Positions 1-6,526 of a DNA stretch of 13,876 nucleotides are shown in pieces. A model generated the notes under the pieces. The model ran no database searches, was not told the origin of the DNA, and saw only the letters and a program-made list of their open reading frames with translations. Origin of the DNA: an uncultured Chthoniobacterales bacterium (GTDB taxonomy: Bacteria > Verrucomicrobiota > Verrucomicrobiae > Chthoniobacterales > UBA10450); contig CATPCN010000010.1 of the NCBI GenBank assembly GCA_955652855.1, positions 1 through 13,876 on the forward strand, in the 5' to 3' direction. The translations under genes were made by a program, and so were the position numbers. Each line of letters starts with the position of its first letter. Position 1 is the first letter of the stretch.

Positions 1-127
1 CTTGGACTTCCTTAATCAGGTTGAGAAGCTGTTGTTCCTTTTGTTCCCTCGGGTTAGGCGCCTGCCCCTCGGAGCGAAAAACGAACAAGGCGACAGCGAG
101 AAAAGCGATAGCAGCAATTCGTTTCAT
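1..127 (-). CDS. Start of a secreted protein gene (cut by window edge)
   Basis: A minus-strand reading frame begins with ATG at 127 and stays open to the window edge, giving 42 visible residues. The N-terminus is a clear Sec signal peptide: Met-Lys-Arg, then a hydrophobic core (about residues 4-17), then a polar stretch with a possible signal peptidase site after Gly-Gln-Ala near residue 23. After that it turns Gln/Glu/Lys-rich, as at the start of a coiled coil or flexible linker. A purine-rich AGAAGAAGGG lies about 10 bases before the ATG on the minus strand and fits a ribosome binding site. It is divergent from rpoN, and the 136 bases between them must hold both promoters. I do not recognise the family, and too little is visible to assign a role beyond export. 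Confidence 0.7.
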   Translation of the reverse strand, partial: MKRIAAIAFLAVALFVFRSEGQAPNPREQKEQQLLNLIKEVQ

Positions 128-263
128 ATCGGCAAAATCCCTTCTTCTGTTTCGAGAGCAAGTCGCATTCCGCGAGGCGCGTTTGAGGGCTTCTTCCCAG
201 CATTTACGACAAACGCGGCGCGGAAACTGCTTGTTCACGCGGCTCAAGCGCGTACCATCGGAC

Positions 264-1685
264 ATGGCCGGGCAAGGAATGCATCAGTCGCAGAATCTTT
301 CGCTCCAGCAAGTTCTCGCGCCACAACTTCAGCAAAGCCTGCTCATTTTGCAGGCGCCACTGCTCGAGTTGCGGAATCTCGTTCAGCAAGAGATGGAAAC
401 GAATCCCGTCCTCGAGGAGCTTGCCGACGAACCCGATCCTGATGAGCGCGAGGAGGCCAAGCCGGCTTCCGCGGATGAGGATTTTAAGGCCGAGTTCGAT
501 CAACTGGCGAAGCTGGACGACGAGTGGCGCGATTACATGGCGCAATCGAGCAGCTACAGCGGCCGCTCGCAGGGACAGGAGGACAAGCGCCAATTTTTCC
601 TCGACTCGATCGCCACCCGGGAAACGCTGCAGCAACATCTCATGGGCCAGCTCAATCAGACGGCGTTCAATGCGATCGACCGCAAAACTGCTGAGCTCAT
701 CATTGGCAACATCGACGATAGCGGTTTCCTGCAAATCACGCCGGAAGACATGGCGATGAACACCGGCATTCCCCAGGAAGATTTCGAAAACATCCTCACG
801 CTCATCCAGAGTTTTTATCCTCCGGGCGTTGGAGCGCGTGATTTGCGTGAGTGCTTGCTCATCCAACTAAAGCGCGATGGAAAACAGAGCAGTCTCGAAT
901 ACAAAATCATTCACGACCACATGCAGGACCTCGGGAAGCGCCGGTTCCCAGAAATCGCGCGACGCATGGGCATTAGCGTCGAACAAGTGCAGAAGTGCTC
1001 CAATAACATTGCGCAACTCGACCCGCGGCCCGGTCAGATCTTCGCGGCCGCGCCGCAAAATTACGTCCTGCCCGATGTCACCGTCGAAAAAGTGAACGGG
1101 GAATATCAGATCATCCTCAACGGCGAACAGATCCCGCATCTGCGCATCAGCAACACTTACAAAGACATCATGGCGCAGGATGGAAACGGCAGCGAAGTGA
1201 AGGATTACATCCGCGATAAAATTCGCAGCGGAAAATTCCTGATCAAATCAATCCATCAAAGGCAACAAACCATCTCAAACATCGCGCATCAAATCGTTTC
1301 GCGGCAGCGCGAGTTTTTTGAACACGGCTCATCCCAACTCAAGCCCATGACCATGGTGCAAATCGCGGACGCCGTCGGCGTGCATGAGACCACTGTGAGC
1401 CGAGCCATCTCCGGCAAATATATGTCCACGCCACAAGGCGTTTTCGAGATGAAATATTTCTTCACCCCAGGATATCAAACGTCGAGCGGCGAATCGATGA
1501 GTAACACGAGCGTGAAGGAAGCGATTATGGACCTCGTGAAAGCCGAGGAGACAAACTCGCCGCTTAGCGATAAGGAGATTGTTAAGATTCTGAGCGGGCG
1601 GGGCATTCCTATTGCCCGTCGTACCGTGGCAAAATATCGGACCGAACTGAATATTCTGCCGAGCAATATGCGGCGCCGCTACTAA
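264..1685 (+). CDS. rpoN: RNA polymerase sigma-54 factor RpoN
   Basis: Sigma-54 directs RNA polymerase to -24/-12 promoters and needs AAA+ enhancer-binding activators. The 473-residue product has the full family layout. A Gln/Leu-rich region I at about residues 5-50 (SLQQVLAPQLQQSL) binds activators. An acidic, low-complexity region II follows at about 52-115. The core-binding region comes next, then a helix-turn-helix near 361-385 (IADAVGVHETTVSRAISGKY). The RpoN box ARRTVAKYR at residues 451-459 reads the -24 element. Length is normal. The frame is open back to about position 21, but that stretch lacks family similarity, so I start at the ATG at 264. The ATG at 279 (MHQSQNLSLQQ) is a real alternative, because neither has a well-spaced ribosome binding site. 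The stop codon lies inside a small direct repeat. Confidence 0.96.
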   Translation: MAGQGMHQSQNLSLQQVLAPQLQQSLLILQAPLLELRNLVQQEMETNPVLEELADEPDPDEREEAKPASADEDFKAEFDQLAKLDDEWRDYMAQSSSYSGRSQGQEDKRQFFLDSIATRETLQQHLMGQLNQTAFNAIDRKTAELIIGNIDDSGFLQITPEDMAMNTGIPQEDFENILTLIQSFYPPGVGARDLRECLLIQLKRDGKQSSLEYKIIHDHMQDLGKRRFPEIARRMGISVEQVQKCSNNIAQLDPRPGQIFAAAPQNYVLPDVTVEKVNGEYQIILNGEQIPHLRISNTYKDIMAQDGNGSEVKDYIRDKIRSGKFLIKSIHQRQQTISNIAHQIVSRQREFFEHGSSQLKPMTMVQIADAVGVHETTVSRAISGKYMSTPQGVFEMKYFFTPGYQTSSGESMSNTSVKEAIMDLVKAEETNSPLSDKEIVKILSGRGIPIARRTVAKYRTELNILPSNMRRRY

Positions 1686-1711
1686 GATCGACATAGCGCA
1701 AGATCGACATA
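1684..1711 (+). repeat. 12 bp tandem direct repeat at the end of rpoN
   Basis: AAGATCGACATA occurs at 1684-1695 and again at 1700-1711, a 16-base period. The first copy includes the last two bases of the rpoN stop codon. A related 12-mer, TAAGATCGACAT, recurs at 1683-1694 and inside the dciA remnant at 6448-6459. Function is unknown; it could be chance or slippage. Confidence 0.6.
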
Positions 1712-1774
1712 ACTTTTGAGCGCCGGAAACTCTCACCGTGCGTTTTCGTTCTCCGCAGTCGCCGAAAATAGTTT

Positions 1775-1805
1775 GAGAGATTCTTAACTGCGTCCAGAAT
1801 GACAA
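1775..1805 (+). repeat. Dispersed-repeat-like sequence abutting dciA
   Basis: Read on the minus strand, this stretch has a GTCATTCTG...AAGAATCTC layout. I recall this as a widespread intergenic repeat in many environmental bacterial genomes. No second copy is in the window, so the identification rests on recalled resemblance. It contains the upstream candidate start codon of dciA at 1799. Confidence 0.4.
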
Positions 1806-2167
1806 CGATGAACGCCGCTCTCCGCGCAATCGCACTCGCCGAGTGGCGCGGTTTGCCCGAGCGAAAATTGCGCCCCGATCGCTGGCAAGCTGCCGGGGAA
1901 TTATTGCCGAAGCTGATGCAGCGGCTCGGCTTGAACGAACGTTTGCGGGAAACGGAAGTGATTGAAGCGTGGCACCAAATCGTCGGCGATTTCATCGCCG
2001 CGCATTCTGCTCCCGTGAGTCTGCGCGACGGCATTCTCTACGTCCGCGTTCTTCAACCGGCCTTGCATTACGAGCTGGAGCAAATCTCCAAAGCCGAGAT
2101 TTTGCGGAAATTGAAGCGCCGTTTCGGCACAAAAATTATTCGCGAAATTCGATTCCGCGTCGGCTGA
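1799..2167 (+). CDS. dciA: DUF721 / DciA family protein
   Basis: DciA proteins interact with the replicative helicase DnaB and help load it in bacteria that lack DnaC; this is family knowledge. The 122-residue product is a typical short DUF721 protein. An N-terminal part ending around LGLNERLRETEVIEAWHQIVG is followed by a beta-rich core (residues about 65-90, including LYVRVLQPALHYELEQI) and a basic helical tail ending KLKRRFGTKIIREIRFRVG. It lies 113 bases after rpoN. ATG 1799 and ATG 1808 are both in frame; 1799 lies inside a dispersed-repeat-like sequence, so 1808 may be the older start. Neither has a strong ribosome binding site. The last 43 codons are duplicated at 6398-6526, which makes this gene one edge of the accessory block. 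Confidence 0.85.
   Translation: MTTMNAALRAIALAEWRGLPERKLRPDRWQAAGELLPKLMQRLGLNERLRETEVIEAWHQIVGDFIAAHSAPVSLRDGILYVRVLQPALHYELEQISKAEILRKLKRRFGTKIIREIRFRVG
2106..2127 (+). repeat. 22 bp exact direct repeat, copy A (inside dciA)
   Basis: This segment of the dciA 3' end encodes the core of the KLKRRFG motif. It is identical over 22 bases to 6465-6486. It is the most conserved part of a longer, diverged 129-base duplication and is the best candidate for a crossover or attachment core flanking the 2168-6397 block. Confidence 0.85.
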
Positions 2168-2232
2168 CTTACGATCTCGGAAAACTTAATGCTTGATAAA
2201 CTGACGCGCGCTCAGTCAAACGAGTGGTCACT

Positions 2233-2655
2233 ATGAAAAACCTATCTGGAACATTCAAACTAATGGTACTGGCGGCGATCGGGGTACTGGCGATCTTCAC
2301 CTTGCGGGCATTTGCCGCTCCACCGCCTCCCGAGCCTGACGCGTCCAAGGCAACATTCGTTTTAAAAATAAAGAACGTCACTCCTGTGAAGGACGCGGCT
2401 CGTTTCGAGCAAGTGCTGAAACATCTCCAAACCCAACTCTACGAGATCGACATGGTCGATGAGAAAGGCAACCACACGCGGCTCGTCCCTGGCTCTCACG
2501 CCAAGCTGGACATTAAGACCGATAAGGTTACAACCTCCGAAGTCGCGAAAAGTGCAGCGACGGGTGAGCTTACCTTTATCGCGACTCGTACTACGATACA
2601 GGTTCCGTCCATGTACGCATCGGATATACAGGCCGTGCTCGGCGAGCTGCAATAA
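2233..2655 (+). CDS. Small exported protein of unknown function
   Basis: The product has 140 residues from the ATG at 2233. I prefer this start to the in-frame GTG at 2224, because MKNLSGTFK gives a proper basic N-region. A hydrophobic core spans about residues 9-24, with a signal peptidase site likely near Ala-Phe-Ala-Ala. A proline-rich linker (APPPPEPD) follows. The mature part is soluble and mixed alpha/beta, with a helix at KDAARFEQVLKHLQTQL and several short strands, and ends with a helix near the C-terminus (SDIQAVLGELQ). No catalytic motif or cysteine pair is visible. It precedes the 2702-4251 pair by 46 bases and could be co-transcribed. I do not recognise the family. It is probably periplasmic. 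Confidence 0.75.
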   Translation: MKNLSGTFKLMVLAAIGVLAIFTLRAFAAPPPPEPDASKATFVLKIKNVTPVKDAARFEQVLKHLQTQLYEIDMVDEKGNHTRLVPGSHAKLDIKTDKVTTSEVAKSAATGELTFIATRTTIQVPSMYASDIQAVLGELQ

Positions 2656-2692
2656 GTAGCGCGTAGCATTACTCGCGGCACTTCTGAAAGCT

Positions 2693-2698
2693 GGAGGG
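2693..2698 (+). promoter_or_regulatory. Strong ribosome binding site that fixes a TTG start
   Basis: GGAGGG ends three bases before the TTG at 2702 (five if only GGAG is counted). There is no nearby in-frame ATG, so this purine block supports TTG as the true start of the following gene. Confidence 0.6.
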
Positions 2699-2701
2699 AG
2701 C

Positions 2702-3313
2702 TTGCGCCAAAAGCGTGTTTATTTGGCGTGCTTCATCCTGCACTTTCTGCTGATCATTGCAGGCTCTTGTCGCGACACGGTCTGGTTGATCGGGCGTGGT
2801 CTCACGATCTTTCCGCGGTTCTTCCATAGCTACGCCCAAAAAGCTGAAGACGTCGCGGCCGCGGCTTTGGCCCAGAATTTAAACGCGTCAAATCCGTTAC
2901 GCCGCGCGGTTGTGACCTATTTGCACATCGCTGGCATTGAAAGGGGATACGGCTACTTCGCGCCGAATGTGCCGGCGAGTTACAAGCTCGGCTTTGAATT
3001 ACACTACCCCGACGGACGAGTGGAATACCAACTGCCGCGCGTCCACAGCGCCGCGGCCGGGTTGCGTCTGGCCGGTTTGCTCGATGAGATAGCGCGCATT
3101 CGTTATGACCCTTTGCGCGAATACATGGTGAAAATGCTGGCACGCTCCATCTGGCGCGAACATCCCGACGCGACAACCATTCGGGCTGTGTTTGGAGCGA
3201 TCATTTTGCCGGGCATCAGCGAGTTCGAGCAGGGCGAAAGAGAATCTTATCAGTTTTTGTACGCCTACGATTTTAGCCGCGGCGCGGGAACCGCAGAATC
3301 AAGGGAGCCGTAA
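2702..3313 (+). CDS. Membrane-anchored extracytoplasmic protein, probable HTTM partner
   Basis: The product has 203 residues from a TTG start. An N-terminal hydrophobic segment (about residues 6-22, YLACFILHFLLIIAG) acts as a signal anchor or uncleaved signal. The remainder is soluble, with a helical stretch (about 40-80), a tight aromatic motif GYGYFAPNVP (about 81-90), and a strand pair in KLGFELHYPDGRVEYQLPR. Further helices rich in Arg/Leu follow. The stop is only five bases before the HTTM gene, so the two are almost certainly translated together. I recall similar YFAPNVP-type proteins beside or fused to HTTM membrane proteins, which suggests a periplasmic partner domain. That link is from memory and not proven here. 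No known enzyme motif is visible. Confidence 0.78.
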   Translation: MRQKRVYLACFILHFLLIIAGSCRDTVWLIGRGLTIFPRFFHSYAQKAEDVAAAALAQNLNASNPLRRAVVTYLHIAGIERGYGYFAPNVPASYKLGFELHYPDGRVEYQLPRVHSAAAGLRLAGLLDEIARIRYDPLREYMVKMLARSIWREHPDATTIRAVFGAIILPGISEFEQGERESYQFLYAYDFSRGAGTAESREP

Positions 3314-3318
3314 AACAG

Positions 3319-4251
3319 ATGCGGACGTGGATGAAACGGCTCTCAGGATTTCTGTTTCCATCCGAGTCTGATACGTGGCTTGCTGTTTTAAGAGTCGGCC
3401 TCGGCGTTCAAACAACGCTTTACTCTCTATCATTACGAAACGATTGGAACTACCTCCTGGACGGAACTAACGCAGGGCTTATTAGCCGCGATTTGGCAGA
3501 AAAGATTCTATCCGTTGAGAGTCCTTTCGTTCCGAGAGTGGGCTGGCTGGTCGGCCTCGGAGCGAACGTGGGCCTGCGGGAAGAGATAATTCTCTCTGCC
3601 GCGTGGGTCGCTTTACTTTGCGCCGCCGTCGGTTTGCTCTTCGGACTCTTCTCCCGTTTCTCAGCGATCGTCGCTTGGTTTCTGCATCTTTGTGCGGCCA
3701 AGAGCGGGGGCGTCCTCTCCTACGGAGTGGACAACTTCATGACGATCGGACTTTTTTATCTGATGTTGTCTCCCTTACCCGATCGATACTCGCTCGACCA
3801 CCGATGGCGAAAATTGCCGCCAAAAGATCGACAAGTAGTCGGTTTCTTTCGACGCGTATTGCAGGTCCATCTGTGCGTCATCTATTTTTTCGGGGGACTC
3901 ACGAAATGTTTGGGGAGCGGTTGGTGGGATGGCTCGAATATCTGGCGCGCATTGATCCGCCCGCCCTCCAACATTATTGCCCCTGATGTACTCGTTGGGT
4001 GGAAGTATTTGTTCCCTATCGCCGGCATTTTTATTTGTCTGCTGGAGATCGGGTATCCGTTTTTTATTTGGCATAAGCGGACGCGAGCTGTCTGGCTCAT
4101 ATCTGTTCTGAGCATGCATGCCGCAATTGGAGTGGCGATGGGGATGTATCTGTTTGCCCTGATCATGATTATTTTGAACGTGGCGGCATTTGGTCCGAGC
4201 GTCATCTCTCTGCCTTTTCTCGCGCGTCCGATCCGCGCGACGGTTGACTAG
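3319..4251 (+). CDS. HTTM-domain membrane protein (gamma-carboxylase-like)
   Basis: This 310-residue polytopic membrane protein fits the HTTM family, the membrane domain shared with vitamin K-dependent gamma-carboxylase. About six to seven hydrophobic segments are visible, for example around residues 90-120, 137-152, 182-197, 228-250 and 255-290. The family signature is a membrane helix running into FFGGLTKCLGSGWWDG, with the conserved Lys at residue 196; in animal carboxylase the equivalent lysine is the catalytic base. The N-terminus matches the family start, with a charged segment before DTWLAVLRVGLG. The eukaryotic lumenal domain is absent, which fits a separate partner protein encoded just upstream. 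An AAGGGA lies 12 bases before the ATG, rather far for a ribosome binding site, so coupling from the upstream stop is likely. The substrate is unknown. Confidence 0.83.
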   Translation: MRTWMKRLSGFLFPSESDTWLAVLRVGLGVQTTLYSLSLRNDWNYLLDGTNAGLISRDLAEKILSVESPFVPRVGWLVGLGANVGLREEIILSAAWVALLCAAVGLLFGLFSRFSAIVAWFLHLCAAKSGGVLSYGVDNFMTIGLFYLMLSPLPDRYSLDHRWRKLPPKDRQVVGFFRRVLQVHLCVIYFFGGLTKCLGSGWWDGSNIWRALIRPPSNIIAPDVLVGWKYLFPIAGIFICLLEIGYPFFIWHKRTRAVWLISVLSMHAAIGVAMGMYLFALIMIILNVAAFGPSVISLPFLARPIRATVD

Positions 4252-4317
4252 CAGCAGCGTTGCAGCCATCCAAAGAACCTTGCCGCGCCGGGGAAAATTT
4301 GCGAGAACGGCCTGCGT

Positions 4318-4344
4318 CCACCCCTAGCGGGGAGGGGCGGAAGG
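4318..4344 (+). promoter_or_regulatory. Leader hairpin over the ribosome binding site of the TPR gene
   Basis: CCACCCCT (4318-4325) can pair with AGGGGCGG (4333-4340) with one mismatch and a 7-base loop. The right arm covers the first two bases of the ribosome binding site GGAAGG (4339-4344), which sits five bases before ATG 4350. This could damp translation. It could equally be a GC-rich coincidence. Confidence 0.35.
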
Positions 4345-4349
4345 GCCGC

Positions 4350-6401
4350 ATGAATACTTTTATTCAGGAACTCAAGAATCGGCGCGTTTATCGCGTGGCC
4401 ATCGCCTACGTTGTTGCCGGTTCGGCTATCGTGCAGGTGGCGGGGACGGTGCTGCCGATCTTCCACGCTCCGGACTGGGTCCAACAGGTATTTGTTGCTC
4501 TCATTGCCATTGGTTTTCCCATGGCGCTCGTGCTTGCCTGGAGTTTCGACGTTACAGCAGCAGGCGCGATCACGAAGGCGAGTCCGGGAAGCGGCGGCAC
4601 CGCTGTAGCAAACCATCGCCGGGCCTGGATCCTCGCTGTCATTGGCTCCTTTGTCGCGGCTTCGGGAGTGGCGGGATACTGGTTCTGGCATCCGTGGACA
4701 GCTGACTCGCGCGTCGAACTGACAGCGCTTCCTGTGATCCTGGAAAAAAGCATCGCCGTCCTTCCGTTCGAGAACCTGAGCGATGATAAACAGAACGCTT
4801 ACTTCGCTGATGGTGTGCAAGATGAGATTCTTACCGACCTTGCCAAGGTCGCCGACCTCAAAGTCATCAGCCGCACATCGGTGATGCAGTACAAGACCAG
4901 CGCTCAGCGCAACCTCCGCGAAATCGCAAAAATACTCGGTGTGGCGCATATTGTGGAAGGAACAGTGCAGCGTGCTGGCGGCCGAATTCGCGTAAGTGCT
5001 CAATTGATCGACGCGCGCACAGACATGCACCTTTGGGCGGAACGCTACGATCGGGATCTCGCCGATGTATTCGCGATCGAAAACGAATTAGCTGAACAAA
5101 TCGTCTCTCAACTCAAGACGAAATTATCTCCGGAAGAGAAAGCCGCTATTGAGGAGCGCCCGACAAAGAATCTTGCTGCCTACGATCTTTATGCGCGTGG
5201 CAAAAAGCTCATCGAGGATGCTGTTTTCAGTGCGCCTCAACAGGAGAGCCTGCTCGAGGCCGTTCACCTGCTAAACCAAGCAACCGAACGCGATCCCGCC
5301 TTCGCACTTGCATATTACCAACTTGCCCACGCTCACGATCTGCTCTACTTCGTGGGTGTCGATCACGCTCCTGCGCGGTTGGCTATGGCCGAAGCCGCGA
5401 TCCAATCGCTCGTTCGCCTACGCCCAAATTCAGGCGAAGCGCATCTCGCTGTCGCCAAGCATTTCTACTGGGGTTATCTCGATTACGACCGCGCTCGGAA
5501 GGAACTTAACCTGGCACAGAAGAGTTTGCCTAACGACCCGCTGCCGTTCTTGCTGGCCGGCTATATCGATCGACGGCAAGGCCGGTGGGCTGAATCGACC
5601 AAAAATATCGAGCGCGCTATCGAGCTCGACCCGCAAAATTCTGCTGTCCTCCAACAAATCGATAGAAGTTATGAGTGTTTGCGCCGTTATGCCGATGCCG
5701 AGAAGGCCCTTGACCGCGCAATCGCACTTACTCCCAAAGACACAGCATTGCGAGCTTCACGTGCGGAGATTGAGCTTCAATGGCATGCCGACCCGCGCCC
5801 GCTGATCTCAACGATCCAGGCGATCATTGCCGAAGATTCGCGCGAAGCCGGAAACATAGCCGAGTTTTCGCTTCACGTATCGCTGTGGCAGCGCGATTTC
5901 GATGGCGCGCTTCGCGCGCTGGCTGCGCTGCCGATCGCTGGGTGTCACCAGGAAAGTATTCCGTTTCCGCGGGTCTGGTGCGAAGGTTTAGTCGCTCAGA
6001 TGCGGGGCGACACAGTATCGACGCGCGCTGCATTTACCAGCGCGCGTAACGGAATGGCGAAGCTGGTGCGCGAACAACCAGCCTACGCAGAGGCGCTCTG
6101 CGCGCTCGGGATGGCCGACGCGGCCCTTGGCCACAAGGAGGACGCGATTCGTGAAGGCCGCCGCGCCGTCGAGCTGTTGCCGGTGACGAAAGATTCGATC
6201 ATCGGTCCGCTGTTGGTGCAATATTTGGCGCTTATCTATGCGTGGACGGGCGAGAAGGATCTTGCCTTGGAACAATTGAGCATTGCCGCGAAACTTCCCG
6301 GTTATTTGAGCTACGGGCAGCTGCGTCTCGATCCGTATTGGGATCCATTGCGCGGCGACCCGCGCTTCAAGAAAATCGTCGCATCCCTTGCGCCGAAGTA
6401 G
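4350..6401 (+). CDS. Membrane protein with FlgO/TolB-like domain and TPRs
   Basis: The product has 683 residues from ATG 4350, chosen for its ribosome binding site and the family-typical start MNTFIQELKNRRVYRVAIAY; the frame is open back to 4260 but that part is unlike the family. Three membrane helices lie near residues 14-36, 43-64 and 92-111. A FlgO/TolB-like domain follows at about 133-250, opening with KSIAVLPFENLSDD and including ADGVQDEILTDLAKV and GVAHIVEGTVQR. The rest, from about 285, is helical TPR repeats. In related proteins this FlgO-TPR part is fused to an OmpR-type DNA-binding or adenylate cyclase domain; here the N-terminus is only membrane. It is probably a sensor or scaffold in the cell envelope, with no visible enzyme. 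The stop codon overlaps the first codon of the dciA remnant. Confidence 0.88.
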   Translation: MNTFIQELKNRRVYRVAIAYVVAGSAIVQVAGTVLPIFHAPDWVQQVFVALIAIGFPMALVLAWSFDVTAAGAITKASPGSGGTAVANHRRAWILAVIGSFVAASGVAGYWFWHPWTADSRVELTALPVILEKSIAVLPFENLSDDKQNAYFADGVQDEILTDLAKVADLKVISRTSVMQYKTSAQRNLREIAKILGVAHIVEGTVQRAGGRIRVSAQLIDARTDMHLWAERYDRDLADVFAIENELAEQIVSQLKTKLSPEEKAAIEERPTKNLAAYDLYARGKKLIEDAVFSAPQQESLLEAVHLLNQATERDPAFALAYYQLAHAHDLLYFVGVDHAPARLAMAEAAIQSLVRLRPNSGEAHLAVAKHFYWGYLDYDRARKELNLAQKSLPNDPLPFLLAGYIDRRQGRWAESTKNIERAIELDPQNSAVLQQIDRSYECLRRYADAEKALDRAIALTPKDTALRASRAEIELQWHADPRPLISTIQAIIAEDSREAGNIAEFSLHVSLWQRDFDGALRALAALPIAGCHQESIPFPRVWCEGLVAQMRGDTVSTRAAFTSARNGMAKLVREQPAYAEALCALGMADAALGHKEDAIREGRRAVELLPVTKDSIIGPLLVQYLALIYAWTGEKDLALEQLSIAAKLPGYLSYGQLRLDPYWDPLRGDPRFKKIVASLAPK

Positions 6402-6526
6402 TTCGCGTCCTGCATCCGCGTGCTGCATTAGATCTCGAGCGAATTTTTAAGATCGACATTTTGTGGAAATTGAAGCGCCGTTTCGGAACAAAGCAGATTC
6501 GCGAGATTCGTTTTCTGGTCGGTTGA
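6398..6526 (+). pseudogene. Remnant of a second dciA 3' end
   Basis: These 129 bases align with the last 43 codons of dciA (2039-2167), ending at the same TGA. By hand count 89 of 129 bases and 28 of 42 residues match. The C-terminal part is best kept: KLKRRFGTK and IREIRF are identical, with several synonymous third-base changes. Near 6414-6430 the match improves if one base is added and one removed, the kind of paired frameshift expected in a dead gene. There is no N-terminal part: similarity stops at the TPR gene's stop codon. It is not an expressed gene; it marks the right edge of the accessory block. Confidence 0.8.
6465..6486 (+). repeat. 22 bp exact direct repeat, copy B (in dciA remnant)
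   Basis: This is identical over 22 bases to 2106-2127 and in the same orientation, 4359 bases away. It is embedded in the diverged 129-base duplication of the dciA 3' end. Confidence 0.85.

Noticed and set aside
21..263. N-terminal extension of rpoN
   Set aside because: The frame is open, but it overlaps the divergent secreted-protein gene and lacks sigma-54 features; region I begins right after the ATG at 264.
204..866. A 220-codon minus-strand open frame
   Set aside because: It lies antisense to rpoN regions I and II, which are clearly coding on the plus strand.
4248..5030. A 260-codon minus-strand open frame
   Set aside because: It overlaps the TPR/FlgO gene and its leader; composition is typical of an antisense shadow.
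6242..6526. A 94-codon open frame as a real gene
   Set aside because: Its first half is out of frame within the TPR gene; only the dciA-like tail has meaning, and it is a remnant.
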